Both the position numbers and the translations under genes were made by a program. Positions 1 to 7,857 of a stretch of 58,801 nt of DNA are shown here, one piece after another. This stretch comes from Gillisia marina (GTDB lineage: Bacteria; Bacteroidota; Bacteroidia; Flavobacteriales; Flavobacteriaceae): positions 1 through 58,801 of the forward strand of contig NZ_AJLT01000014.1 in the NCBI RefSeq assembly GCF_000258765.1. Direction: 5' to 3'. The notes under the pieces were generated by a model, which did no database searches, was not told the origin of the DNA, and saw only the letters and a program-made list of their open reading frames with translations. Numbering within the stretch: the stretch's first letter is position 1; each line of letters opens with the position of its first letter.

Positions 1-19
1 AATCCTGCCACCCCGACCA
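1..19 (+). tRNA. 3' end of a tRNA, probably tRNA-Pro (truncated by window edge)
   Basis: The first 19 bases read as the end of a tRNA: the last three T-loop bases (AAT), the 3' T-stem strand CCTGC, a 7-nt acceptor strand CACCCCG, discriminator A and an encoded CCA at 17-19. A terminator hairpin follows six bases later. The implied 5' acceptor strand CGGGGTG resembles bacterial tRNA-Pro, but the anticodon lies outside the window, so the amino acid is an inference. Confidence 0.75.
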
Positions 20-24
20 CAAGA

Positions 25-54
25 AGCCTTGAACGAAAGTTCAGGGCTTTTTTT
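25..54 (+). terminator. Rho-independent terminator after the tRNA
   Basis: AGCCTTGAAC and GTTCAGGGCT form a 10-bp stem (one G-T pair) around a GAAA loop, followed by a run of seven T. It sits directly behind the tRNA 3' end. Confidence 0.85.
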
Positions 55-75
55 GTTTAAAAAAGAATAGATAAC

Positions 76-150
76 GCAGGTGCTCCCGATGCTTCGGGAC
101 TGCCACCCCGACTAACAGAAGTCTTGAACGAAAGTTCAGGGCTTTCCTTG
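76..150 (+). repeat. Degenerate second copy of the tRNA 3' end and terminator
   Basis: Positions 100-150 repeat 5-55 almost base for base (acceptor strand, then the terminator stem at 120-143), but CCA has become CTA and the T-run is interrupted. GCAGG at 76-80 matches a T-stem 5' strand, while the T-loop is replaced by a small perfect hairpin TCCCGA-tgct-TCGGGA (84-99). It cannot be a working tRNA. It may be the scar of a tandem tRNA or of an integration at the tRNA 3' end. Confidence 0.7.
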
Positions 151-242
151 AGTATATATTATTAACAGCAAGGTTTTCTAGTGATTCTTAAGCCCTGTTT
201 TAAAAACTCAGTTCTTCAAAACTCCTAAAGTTCTCGTAATTT

Positions 243-285
243 TGTTTAACTATTTTTAATTATAGTTAAACATTACATATCTTTA
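243..285 (+). promoter_or_regulatory. Palindromic operator and promoter of the photorepair operon
   Basis: TGTTTAACTAT (243-253) and ATAGTTAAACA (262-272) are perfect 11-bp inverted arms around an 8-bp AT spacer. Just downstream, TATCTTTA (278-285) fits the Bacteroidota -7 box TAnnTTTG with one mismatch, putting the start of transcription near 292 and the palindrome over the -33 region. That geometry suits a repressor. Light-responsive MerR-type (LitR/CarH-like) regulators often control such operons, but the binding protein here is unknown. Confidence 0.6.
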
Positions 286-325
286 TAAAAATAATTATTG
301 ATTACCTCATTTAAATTATAAAACT

Positions 326-490
326 ATGTTCGGACTGTTTAAAAAAGAATCAGAAAAAGATAAATTATATAAGCAATATGAAAAGCTTTTAAAAGAATCG
401 CATGAGCTTTCTACAAGTAATAGAAAGTTAAGTGATCAAAAAGCCTATGAAGCGGACGAAATAATGAAAAAATTGGAGGTGTTAAAGTAA
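326..490 (+). CDS. Small Lacal_2735-type protein, 54 aa
   Basis: A 54-residue reading frame, MFGLFKK at the start, rich in Lys and Glu and predicted wholly helical. It resembles the short Lacal_2735 family of Flavobacteriia, whose function is unknown. It has no signal peptide or membrane segment, so it should be cytoplasmic. It is the first gene behind the palindromic promoter and ends 3 bp before the DUF2452 gene, so it is probably cotranscribed with the photolyase-family genes. The family name is from memory of its characteristic N-terminus. Confidence 0.75.
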   Translation: MFGLFKKESEKDKLYKQYEKLLKESHELSTSNRKLSDQKAYEADEIMKKLEVLK

Positions 491-493
491 GCT

Positions 494-898
494 ATGAGCA
501 CTAAAAAGAAACCTGATAATGTAGTTTTTGATTTAGAAACTGAAAAATACGATGCTGCACTAAAGCCTTATGCAACAAATGTGGGTGCTCCCGTAATCAC
601 AGTTACAGATACAATTGCCTGGAAGAATCGAAGCATCAATAAGCTAAATCAAAAAGTTCAAACGAGGTATCAAGAAATCAAAGAACAGTATGAGCGTTTA
701 ATGCAAGAATTTGAATATAACAATCTTATATATAATGCAAAATTTTCTTTCGAGCCTATCATAGGTGATACTTACTATTTGTATAAGCGCGATAATGAGG
801 AAACTTTTTTATCTCTTATCGCTCCAAATCAGTGCAATTTTAATTCAATTGGAAGTTTTCGTTTAAATGCAGATCAAATATGGGAAGAAGTAGTTTAG
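494..898 (+). CDS. DUF2452 family protein
   Basis: A 134-residue soluble protein of unknown function. It shows the DUF2452 pattern as I remember it: an N-terminal KPDNVVFD segment, an NVGAPVI motif near residue 30, a central helical/coiled region (about 45-75) and a C-terminal FSFEPIIGDTYYLY block followed by an FLSLI strand and an SFRLN stretch. It overlaps the next gene by 19 bp, suggesting translational coupling. The neighbourhood links it to blue-light DNA repair, but no catalytic residues are recognisable. Confidence 0.75.
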   Translation: MSTKKKPDNVVFDLETEKYDAALKPYATNVGAPVITVTDTIAWKNRSINKLNQKVQTRYQEIKEQYERLMQEFEYNNLIYNAKFSFEPIIGDTYYLYKRDNEETFLSLIAPNQCNFNSIGSFRLNADQIWEEVV

Positions 899-1188
899 AA
901 ATCATTCAAGAAAAAGAATTTACAGAAAGACAATTAGACCGAATTATAGAAATGGCTTGGGAAGACAGAACACCTTTTGAAGCTATAGAATTTCAATTTG
1001 AAATTTCAGAGAAAGATGTAATTAAGTTAATGCGTGGTAATCTTAAGGAATCTAGCTTTAAGCGATGGAGGAAACGCGTAAATAGTGGCGTAAGCACAAA
1101 ACACTTAAAAAAACGCAGCGATGATATCACGCGTTTTAAGTGTTCTAGGCAAAGAGCCATTTCCGGAAATAAAATAAGCAAGCGTTAA
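880..1188 (+). CDS. DUF2805 / TIGR03643 family protein
   Basis: A 102-residue basic protein. Residues 10-75 match the TIGR03643 (DUF2805) family: FTERQLDRIIEMAWEDRTPF, then a helix-turn-helix-like stretch ending in SSFKRWRKRV. The family is typically found next to cryptochrome/photolyase genes, as here. The high Arg/Lys content and HTH-like helices would fit nucleic-acid binding, but that is inference. It overlaps the upstream gene by 19 bp and shares one base with the following gene, placing it firmly inside the operon. Confidence 0.75.
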   Translation: MGRSSLEIIQEKEFTERQLDRIIEMAWEDRTPFEAIEFQFEISEKDVIKLMRGNLKESSFKRWRKRVNSGVSTKHLKKRSDDITRFKCSRQRAISGNKISKR

Positions 1189-2321
1189 TGAATGTTGAAA
1201 TAAACCGAAAAGCTAATTTCCCAACAGACATTGATGCAATTCTCGATAGAGTAGCAAAGATAGATCCTGTGGCATATGGCTCCACTAGAAATTACGTGGA
1301 TGGCGCAGTAAGCTATTTATCCCCATATATCTCTCGAGGGGTTATCTCTACAAAATTTATTTATTTCGAATTGTTGAAGCGTCGTTTTCCTACAGGACGT
1401 ATTTTAAAATTTATTCAAGAATTGGCTTGGCGAGATTATTCGCAGCAGGTTTGGATTTCTAAAGGAGATGCAATTAATCAAGATTTAAAACACACACAAG
1501 AACCTGTAGTAACAAATGGAATGTCCAAAGCAATTCGTACTTCCGAAACCGGAATTGAGGTAATTGACAATGCTATTCAGCAATTTTATAAAACCGGTTA
1601 TCTTCATAATCACATACGAATGTACATTGCATCTATTGCGTGTAACATTGGTCATAACCATTGGAAAGCTCCGGCAAAGTGGATGTATTATCATTTGTTA
1701 GACGCAGACTGGGCAAGTAATGCCTTGAGTTGGCAGTGGGTTGCGGGTGCAAATAGTAACAAGAAATATTATGCCAATCAAGAGAACATCAATAACTTCT
1801 GTTATAGCGATCAAAGAGACACTTTTCTAGATATTTCTTATGATGATTTTGAAGGTTTAGCAATTCCTGAAATTCTTATTCCTTCAGAAGAAATAAATTT
1901 AAAAACACCGCTACCAGAGAAAACAGATTTACTTATAAATAGCGATCACCGCACTCTTATCTACAATTTTTATAATCTAGATCCATATTGGGAAAAAGGA
2001 CGCTCTGCAAATAGAATTCTTTTGCTGGAACCCTCACATTTTGAAAAATACCCTGTATCTCAAAAAACAATAGATTTTACTGTTGAGCTATCTAAAAACA
2101 TTGACAATATTCAAATATATGTGGGAGAATTTAGTGAGCTTAATGCGTATTATAACTTAGGAAGCATTTATTATAAAGAGCACCCTTTGAATGGACATTA
2201 TCAGGGAACCGATGTTCAAAGAGATTGGATGTTTTCTATTAGAGGGTATTTTCCTTCATTTTTTGCTTATTGGAAGAAGTGCAAAAAGGAAATCATTTTC
2301 ACTGAAAATAAGTCAGTTTAA
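1188..2321 (+). CDS. Photolyase-family FAD-binding domain protein, possibly with rearranged domains
   Basis: A 377-residue flavoprotein. Residues 30-205 carry the helical FAD-binding half of the photolyase/cryptochrome family: YLSPYISRG (43-51), ELAWRDY (78-84), TGIEVIDNAIQQFYKTGYLHN (121-141) and LLDADWASNALSWQWVAG (170-187), the last holding the conserved Asn/Trp region that lines flavin and lesion. The usual N-terminal alpha/beta antenna domain is absent. Instead about 130 residues follow the FAD domain (245-370), with a beta-alpha-beta pattern around ANRILLLEP and IQIYVGEF. Ordinary photolyases run 450-500 residues, antenna first. It could be a photoreceptor or a repair enzyme; activity cannot be judged from sequence. 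Confidence 0.8.
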   Translation: MNVEINRKANFPTDIDAILDRVAKIDPVAYGSTRNYVDGAVSYLSPYISRGVISTKFIYFELLKRRFPTGRILKFIQELAWRDYSQQVWISKGDAINQDLKHTQEPVVTNGMSKAIRTSETGIEVIDNAIQQFYKTGYLHNHIRMYIASIACNIGHNHWKAPAKWMYYHLLDADWASNALSWQWVAGANSNKKYYANQENINNFCYSDQRDTFLDISYDDFEGLAIPEILIPSEEINLKTPLPEKTDLLINSDHRTLIYNFYNLDPYWEKGRSANRILLLEPSHFEKYPVSQKTIDFTVELSKNIDNIQIYVGEFSELNAYYNLGSIYYKEHPLNGHYQGTDVQRDWMFSIRGYFPSFFAYWKKCKKEIIFTENKSV

Positions 2322-2336
2322 ATTCAAAAGAAAAAT

Positions 2337-2963
2337 ATGCATTACACGAAGGAGGATATATTAGCAATGGACCGGGTTTCTCGTTTAAAGATCATCAATT
2401 CGGTAACTGGAATTAAACCCGCTAATCTTATTGGAACTATTTCTAATGCAGGGGAAACCAATGTTGCGATCTTTAGCTCTATTGTTCATTTGGGAAGCGA
2501 TCCCGCACTTTTAGGATTTATATCCAGACCTCAAACTGCCGAGGTTGGCGATACGTATAGAAATATTCAAGAAAATGAATACTACACGATCAATCATATT
2601 CATCCCGGTTTCGTTAAAAATGCACATTACACTTCCGGAAAATTTGATAAAAAGCTTTCAGAATTTGAACGTTGTAATTTAACTGAAGAATATATTACAG
2701 ATTTTAAGGCGCCTTTCGTCAAGGAAAGCTATTTTAAAATAGGAATGAAGTTTAAAGAAGCACTAGATATTAGATTAAATGGGACAGTTTTGGTAATTGG
2801 TGAAATAGAACATTTAGTTCTGCCAGATGCGTCCTTTGTAAATGATGATATTGATTTGGAACTAACAAATAGTCTGGGGATTTCTGGCTTAAATAGCTAT
2901 TACGAGTTAAAGAAAATAGCCAGATATCCATATGTGCGTATTAATGAAGTTCCTGAATTTTAG
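2337..2963 (+). CDS. Flavin reductase family protein
   Basis: A 208-residue cytoplasmic protein of the flavin reductase-like (FMN-binding split-barrel) family. The N-terminal half has the VTGIKPANLIGTIS and NVAIFSSIVHLGSDPALLGF strands that form the FMN-binding barrel, and residues 75-100 hold a TINHIHPGF segment. It lies 15 bp after the first photolyase-family gene and 3 bp before the DUF2256 gene. A plausible role is supplying reduced flavin to the operon's flavoproteins, whose FADH- state is needed for repair. That link rests only on gene order. Confidence 0.8.
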   Translation: MHYTKEDILAMDRVSRLKIINSVTGIKPANLIGTISNAGETNVAIFSSIVHLGSDPALLGFISRPQTAEVGDTYRNIQENEYYTINHIHPGFVKNAHYTSGKFDKKLSEFERCNLTEEYITDFKAPFVKESYFKIGMKFKEALDIRLNGTVLVIGEIEHLVLPDASFVNDDIDLELTNSLGISGLNSYYELKKIARYPYVRINEVPEF

Positions 2964-2966
2964 ACG

Positions 2967-3098
2967 ATGAAGAAACAGCATCTTCCTACTAAAATATGCG
3001 TGGTTTGCCAGTTATCATTTTCGTGGCGTAAGAAATGGGAAAAGAATTGGGACGAAGTGAAGTATTGCAGTGAGCGCTGTAGAAAAAATAAAACGTAA
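2967..3098 (+). CDS. DUF2256 small zinc-finger-like protein, 43 aa
   Basis: A 43-residue protein with four cysteines in the arrangement ICVVC...YCSERC, typical of DUF2256, a tiny putative zinc-ribbon family that almost always neighbours cryptochrome/photolyase genes. The aromatic stretch [12 protein letters not shown] lies between the two Cys pairs. It starts 3 bp after the flavin reductase stop, and its own stop is immediately followed by the ATG of the next gene (TAA-ATG). Zinc binding is likely; the target is unknown. Confidence 0.8.
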   Translation: MKKQHLPTKICVVCQLSFSWRKKWEKNWDEVKYCSERCRKNKT

Positions 3099-4577
3099 AT
3101 GAAGGCAATAAGTTTAGTTTTTCCGCACCAGCTATTTGAGAACTCTTCGCTTATAGATAACGGATATCCCATATATCTCATTGAAGAATTTCTTTTCTTT
3201 AAACACTATAATTTTCATAAACAGAAAATAGCCTATCATAGAGCTACTATGAAGCAGTATGAAGCGTATTTAACTTCAAAGAATATTGAAGTTAATTATG
3301 TAGAATCATCACAACTTATTTCTGATATCCGTGAATTGATTCCATATTTAAAGTCTAAAGATGTTACACATATACACTATGTCGATCCTGTAGATAACTG
3401 GCTTCAAAAACGTATCGAAACTTGCTGTTTAAATAGTAATATTGAAAAAACTGTTCTTGAATCTCCCTTATTTTTAAACACAAAAGAGGATCTTCAGCCC
3501 TTTTTTAGAAGTGATAAAAAGAAATATTATCAAACAAATTTTTATAAAGATCAGCGTAAAAAGCGGCGTTTATTAATAGATCCGGATGGAAATCCGACAG
3601 GTGGAAAATGGTCTTTCGATCATGAAAACAGAAAGAAATATCCGGCAAGAAAAACACCACCAGCGATCCAATATCCAGATGTGGATGAATTTTATACAGA
3701 GGCTAGAGTGTATGTTTCTTCAAATTTTTCAGATAATATAGGAGAGCTGCCGGCATACTCTTTATATCCAACAAGTTTTGAAGCAAGTAAAAAATGGTTT
3801 CAGCAATTCTTAGAGCAGCGTTTCATGGAATTTGGAACTTATGAAGATGCAATTGTAGCAGAACATTCTATATTAAATCACAGCGTTTTAACACCTATGC
3901 TGAATGTGGGGTTGATTTCTCCAGAAAATATTATTGAACAAAGTATTGATTATGCTAAGGAAAATGATATTCCAATAAATTCAGTAGAGGGTTTTGTACG
4001 CCAAATAATTGGTTGGAGGGAATTTATTCGCGGGATGTATGAGAGTAGGGGCGTCGACGCGAGAACTCGTAATTATTGGAATTTTACCAGAAAGATTCCG
4101 CAATCTTTTTACGATGGTACTACTGGTATATATCCCATAGATCAAACGATAAAAAAGATTCTTAAAACCGGCTATTGTCATCATATAGAGCGCTTGATGG
4201 TTTTAGGCAACTTTATGATGCTGTGTGAAATTGATCCCGATGAAGTTTATAAATGGTTTATGGAGCTTTTTATAGATAGTTACGATTGGGTTATGGTGCC
4301 AAATGTGTACGGTATGAGTCAATTTGCAGACGGTGGTTTAATGGCGACAAAACCATATATAAGTGGTAGTAATTATCTTATGAAAATGAGTAACTACAAA
4401 AATGGGGAGTGGCAAGAGATCTGGGATGGGCTATTTTGGCGTTTTATGGATACGTATCGAAATTTCTTTAAACAAAATCCAAGACTGGGAATTCTGGTTT
4501 CTTCATTTGATAAAATGCCTGCTGAAAGAAGGCAAAATCATGTTGAAATTGCCGAAAATTTTTTAGCTAAACTTTAA
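3099..4577 (+). CDS. PhrB-like (6-4) photolyase / cryptochrome lacking Fe-S cysteines
   Basis: A 492-residue photolyase of the deoxyribodipyrimidine photolyase-related (PhrB/CryB) class, which repairs (6-4) photoproducts or senses blue light. The N-terminus LVFPHQLF starts the antenna domain. The FAD/lesion region shows GYCHHIERLMVLGN (359-371, with the family's paired His), DWVMVPNVYGM (396-406) and ADGGLMATKPYISG (410-423). Family members normally carry four cysteines binding a [4Fe-4S] cluster: one about 15 residues before HH and three after the KPY motif. Here the first position is Pro or Tyr, and the later loop is only SNYKNGEWQEIWDGLFW, with no cysteine. The cluster therefore cannot form in the usual way. 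Confidence 0.85.
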   Translation: MKAISLVFPHQLFENSSLIDNGYPIYLIEEFLFFKHYNFHKQKIAYHRATMKQYEAYLTSKNIEVNYVESSQLISDIRELIPYLKSKDVTHIHYVDPVDNWLQKRIETCCLNSNIEKTVLESPLFLNTKEDLQPFFRSDKKKYYQTNFYKDQRKKRRLLIDPDGNPTGGKWSFDHENRKKYPARKTPPAIQYPDVDEFYTEARVYVSSNFSDNIGELPAYSLYPTSFEASKKWFQQFLEQRFMEFGTYEDAIVAEHSILNHSVLTPMLNVGLISPENIIEQSIDYAKENDIPINSVEGFVRQIIGWREFIRGMYESRGVDARTRNYWNFTRKIPQSFYDGTTGIYPIDQTIKKILKTGYCHHIERLMVLGNFMMLCEIDPDEVYKWFMELFIDSYDWVMVPNVYGMSQFADGGLMATKPYISGSNYLMKMSNYKNGEWQEIWDGLFWRFMDTYRNFFKQNPRLGILVSSFDKMPAERRQNHVEIAENFLAKL

Positions 4578-4585
4578 AATCAAGA

Positions 4586-4999
4586 ATGGAAATTGCTACT
4601 ATTCGATTACTTTTTGATACAGGTTTAGTTGTATTAATTTGGATGATACAGCTAGTGGTATATCCTAGCTTTGAATATTATAATAAAGTGGATTTAATTA
4701 AATGGCACAAGCGCTATACAACGAATATTTCTTTCATCGTCATCCCATTAATGTTCGGCCAGTTGATTATGGCAATTTTCCAAGTGTTTCAACTTCAAAA
4801 TTATAAAACACTTTTAGGTTTGTCTTTTATTATTGCAGTTTGGTTATCTACTTTTTTGCAGTTTGTGCCAATCCATAATAAAATTGCCAAGGGTTTAATA
4901 TCTGATAAATTATTGAGTCAGCTTGTAACTAAAAATTGGTTACGAACTTTTCTATGGACTTTAATTTTTGGATGGAGCATTTATAGTGTGGTTAACTAA
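4586..4999 (+). CDS. Small four-helix membrane protein
   Basis: A 137-residue protein with four probable transmembrane helices (about residues 8-28, 48-68, 75-95 and 117-135). Motifs include YPSFEYY in the first loop and FVPIHNKIAKG followed by NWLRTFLWT near the end. I do not recognise a named family. It is the last gene of the photorepair operon, 8 bp after the (6-4) photolyase, and similar small membrane proteins accompany such genes in flavobacteria. Function unknown. No clear terminator follows; only a short palindrome TTTGAATTCAAA lies at 5010-5021 before the convergent TolC gene. Confidence 0.65.
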   Translation: MEIATIRLLFDTGLVVLIWMIQLVVYPSFEYYNKVDLIKWHKRYTTNISFIVIPLMFGQLIMAIFQVFQLQNYKTLLGLSFIIAVWLSTFLQFVPIHNKIAKGLISDKLLSQLVTKNWLRTFLWTLIFGWSIYSVVN

Positions 5000-5082
5000 T
5001 TAGGAAATTTTTGAATTCAAATTTTAACCAATAGTTTATGTTATTTCGGAAGTATTTTTATTTCCTACCTTTAATAATAAAA

Positions 5083-6495
5083 TTAATTTAAACTAATCTC
5101 TGAAGCCCCTAAGGCATTAAATAATTTAGCAGTAGCATTCAGCTGTTTTATTAAAAGTAAATTTTCTTTTATTTGAGCATCAATCAATTTCTGTTCACGG
5201 GAATTAATTAAGAACAAGGAACTTTCCCCCAGAAAAAATTTACGTTCTTCTCCATTTACCAATAACTCATAATCCTTCACAATCTCTTTTATGAGCTGAT
5301 TTTGAACCTTTAGGGAATTAATTTCAAAATTTATTGCTGCAATTTTATTTGCGATAATTAATTCAGCAGTAGCCTGATCGAATTCTGCGTTTTCAATCTT
5401 ATAGCTTGCTAGTTGAAGATCGCCTCGTTCTTTTCTAAGGAATATTGGAAAACTCACATTTACGAAAGCTTTATAATTCTCTAGATTAAAACTACTTATC
5501 TGCTCATAATCCTGAGACAGAAAATTATATTGTAAATCAATCTTAGGTAATAATCTATTCCGCTTGAGATTTCGATCTATTCGAAGACCATCAATTTTTG
5601 CGTTCAAGCTTCTAATTTTAGGGTGTCTATTTGCCAATTCAGCCGTATTTGTAATTCCTTCAAGAATTAAAACCCTTTCCAGCACATTATTGCTGGGAAA
5701 ATCAGGAATAACATTTTCCTCTAACTCCAAAGGAATATTATTTATCCATAAATAGTTACTTACCTTAAGTTCTGCCTTTCTCTTTTTTAGTTGAGACATT
5801 TCCAAATCGAGCTTTCTATTTTGTACTAATATTCTAGCTTCGGTAATATCTATAGCTGCTTTGTCACCTTCTTCAACACTTCTAGTAATCGCTTTTAATC
5901 TAACTTCCGCGTTGTCTAAAAAAGTTGAATATATCTGTAGTTCATTTGTGGCTTCCAGCCATTCAAAATAAGCTATACTTGCATTAAATAGAATATCATT
6001 AACTAAATAATCACGATCTGCTTGCGACTGTTGTAAAAAGAATTTGGCCTGCTTTAAACTAGCCATACGTTCGTTTGTTAACAATCCTTGTGCGAGAGAA
6101 AATGAAACTCCTGCACTGTATAAGCCTTCATCAGGTACTTTTAAACTCGGATTAAGAAGCTGCCCGGAATTCTCTTCAAAATTTGCTTTGAATTCTATAC
6201 CATACCAGGTTGGAATTTTAAATGTTGCATTAAGCAGATCGTAATACTCTGTATTCTTAAATTTTTTACGGTCATAATCCACCTCTATTTTTGGGTCGAA
6301 ACCACCGCGAGCACGCAACAAATTTGCTTCCCCAATGCTCAAGGTTAAATCAGCTTGCTTCATTAATGGATGGTGCTCTTTTACATAACCAAGATATTCT
6401 TCGAATGTAAGTATCTGATTAAGTTCCTGAGCAATTATAATACTTGGAGTTAGTACCGCTAAAAATATGAATACCAATTTTCTAAAACTTCTCAT
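5083..6495 (-). CDS. TolC family outer-membrane efflux protein
   Basis: A 470-residue protein with a signal peptide (IFLAVLTPSIIIAQ) and long heptad-rich helices across residues 130-260 and 330-460, as in TolC-family trimers that form an outer-membrane tunnel. The duplicated half-structure is visible in the two similar helical halves. Its ATG overlaps the stop of the HlyD-type gene by one base, so it is the last gene of a TetR-ABC-HlyD-TolC operon and should be the exit duct of that exporter. The substrate is unknown. Confidence 0.88.
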   Translation of the reverse strand: MRSFRKLVFIFLAVLTPSIIIAQELNQILTFEEYLGYVKEHHPLMKQADLTLSIGEANLLRARGGFDPKIEVDYDRKKFKNTEYYDLLNATFKIPTWYGIEFKANFEENSGQLLNPSLKVPDEGLYSAGVSFSLAQGLLTNERMASLKQAKFFLQQSQADRDYLVNDILFNASIAYFEWLEATNELQIYSTFLDNAEVRLKAITRSVEEGDKAAIDITEARILVQNRKLDLEMSQLKKRKAELKVSNYLWINNIPLELEENVIPDFPSNNVLERVLILEGITNTAELANRHPKIRSLNAKIDGLRIDRNLKRNRLLPKIDLQYNFLSQDYEQISSFNLENYKAFVNVSFPIFLRKERGDLQLASYKIENAEFDQATAELIIANKIAAINFEINSLKVQNQLIKEIVKDYELLVNGEERKFFLGESSLFLINSREQKLIDAQIKENLLLIKQLNATAKLFNALGASEISLN

Positions 6496-7847
6496 TATAT
6501 TTTTGTTTTAGAATTATCTCCATTTTTTGGTATGTAGAAATCTTGAGGAAAACCATTTAATTTTCGCCATAATTCATACCATATTGGAACATCTTTTAGT
6601 AATGCGATTGTTCGTGCCCCAGAACCTACTCGCACATTTTTAGGCCATTGTTCTGTATTTTCATCCGGTGCCACCAAAACCCTAAATTTACCGTTAGTAC
6701 TAATAAAAGTTTCTACAGCTACAACTTTCCCTCCATAGGTACCAAAAGATGCATCTGGCCATCCACTAAATACAATCGCAGGCCAACCATCAAATTGAAC
6801 TCGAATGTTTTCTCCAACATGTATTAAAGGTAGGTCTATAGGTAATACAAAGGTTTCAATGGCCAGATCGTAATCTGAAGGCATAATCCCAACAAGTTTT
6901 TCTCCTTCCTTAAAAGTTTCTCCAATCCCTGCTTTAATAGCTTTATTTATATACCCGTTCTGTGGGGCGAGGATAAATCGCATTTTATCTCTTAATTCGT
7001 AATTAGCAGTTGCATTTTCCAATTTTGATACTTGCGCTTCAGTATCAAATTGAGCCGAACTTGCCGTGAACTTGTCGCTTTGCGCTTTGCTTATTTTTTC
7101 AGCATACTCCGCAGCGGTTCTATTTATGTCAAGTCGGGCATTTATAAATTCATTTTTGCTTGCTAATAATTTGTTTTCCTGACCTATTAATTTTGCTTCA
7201 GTCTCTTGAAATTTGAGTCGTTTATCTTCTACATCTGCAGTAGATTTTAAACCTTCTTCCTGTAGGGTTACGGTACGGACATATTGCTTTTGTGCAATAT
7301 CTCTATTGGTTTGTGCTGCCACAAGATCTATACTGTCACTCTTTATTTTATATTGAGCTTGTTTTAATTTATTTTGAACTTGTTGAGTTTTTAGCGCTCT
7401 TTCATTTTCAAGGGCATTAATTTGGCTCTCTAGAGCACGTACTTTTCCTTGATAAGATACTACGGCATTACTTTTAGCTTCTCGCTGATTTTGGGTACGC
7501 TCAACTAATCTAGGATCTTGGTATTCGTTTTTTATTTCTGAAATAAATAAAATAGTGTCTCCTTTTGCAACATAATCTCCTTCTCTTACATACCATTGTT
7601 CTATACGTCCAGGTATTGGAGATTGTATTGTTTGCGGTCTTTGTTCTGGTGTTAGTGTGGTTACAAAACCGGTCCCTGAGACCGTTTGGGTCCAAGGGAG
7701 AAATAAGATTATTATTCCAATAATAGCGAATGCAGCTAAAAACTGATTGAAATATTTAAAATGTCTTATTTGGTGCGCTTTTGTATATGCGGAATACCCG
7801 CTGAGGTTCACCTTTTTATTTAATTGATTATAAGATATATTGAGCAT
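6495..7847 (-). CDS. HlyD family periplasmic adaptor (membrane fusion protein)
   Basis: A 450-residue adaptor with one N-terminal membrane helix (about 35-52, FAIIGIIILFLPW). A split biotinyl/lipoyl domain follows: the first half around PGRIEQWYVREGDYVAKGD and the second around ILAPQNGYINKAIKAGIGETFKEGE. Between them lie long coiled-coil helices (about 105-285). The beta-barrel part contains the LPLIHVGENIRVQFDGWPA motif. It bridges the inner-membrane ABC protein encoded 10 bp upstream and the TolC protein encoded downstream with a 1-base overlap. Such adaptors serve drug, peptide or lipid export. Confidence 0.88.
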   Translation of the reverse strand: MLNISYNQLNKKVNLSGYSAYTKAHQIRHFKYFNQFLAAFAIIGIIILFLPWTQTVSGTGFVTTLTPEQRPQTIQSPIPGRIEQWYVREGDYVAKGDTILFISEIKNEYQDPRLVERTQNQREAKSNAVVSYQGKVRALESQINALENERALKTQQVQNKLKQAQYKIKSDSIDLVAAQTNRDIAQKQYVRTVTLQEEGLKSTADVEDKRLKFQETEAKLIGQENKLLASKNEFINARLDINRTAAEYAEKISKAQSDKFTASSAQFDTEAQVSKLENATANYELRDKMRFILAPQNGYINKAIKAGIGETFKEGEKLVGIMPSDYDLAIETFVLPIDLPLIHVGENIRVQFDGWPAIVFSGWPDASFGTYGGKVVAVETFISTNGKFRVLVAPDENTEQWPKNVRVGSGARTIALLKDVPIWYELWRKLNGFPQDFYIPKNGDNSKTKI

Positions 7848-7857
7848 GGAATTTTTG

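Noticed and set aside
5010..5021. Palindrome TTTGAATTCAAA between convergent genes
   Set aside because: Short and AT-rich, with no T-run; neither a convincing terminator nor an operator.
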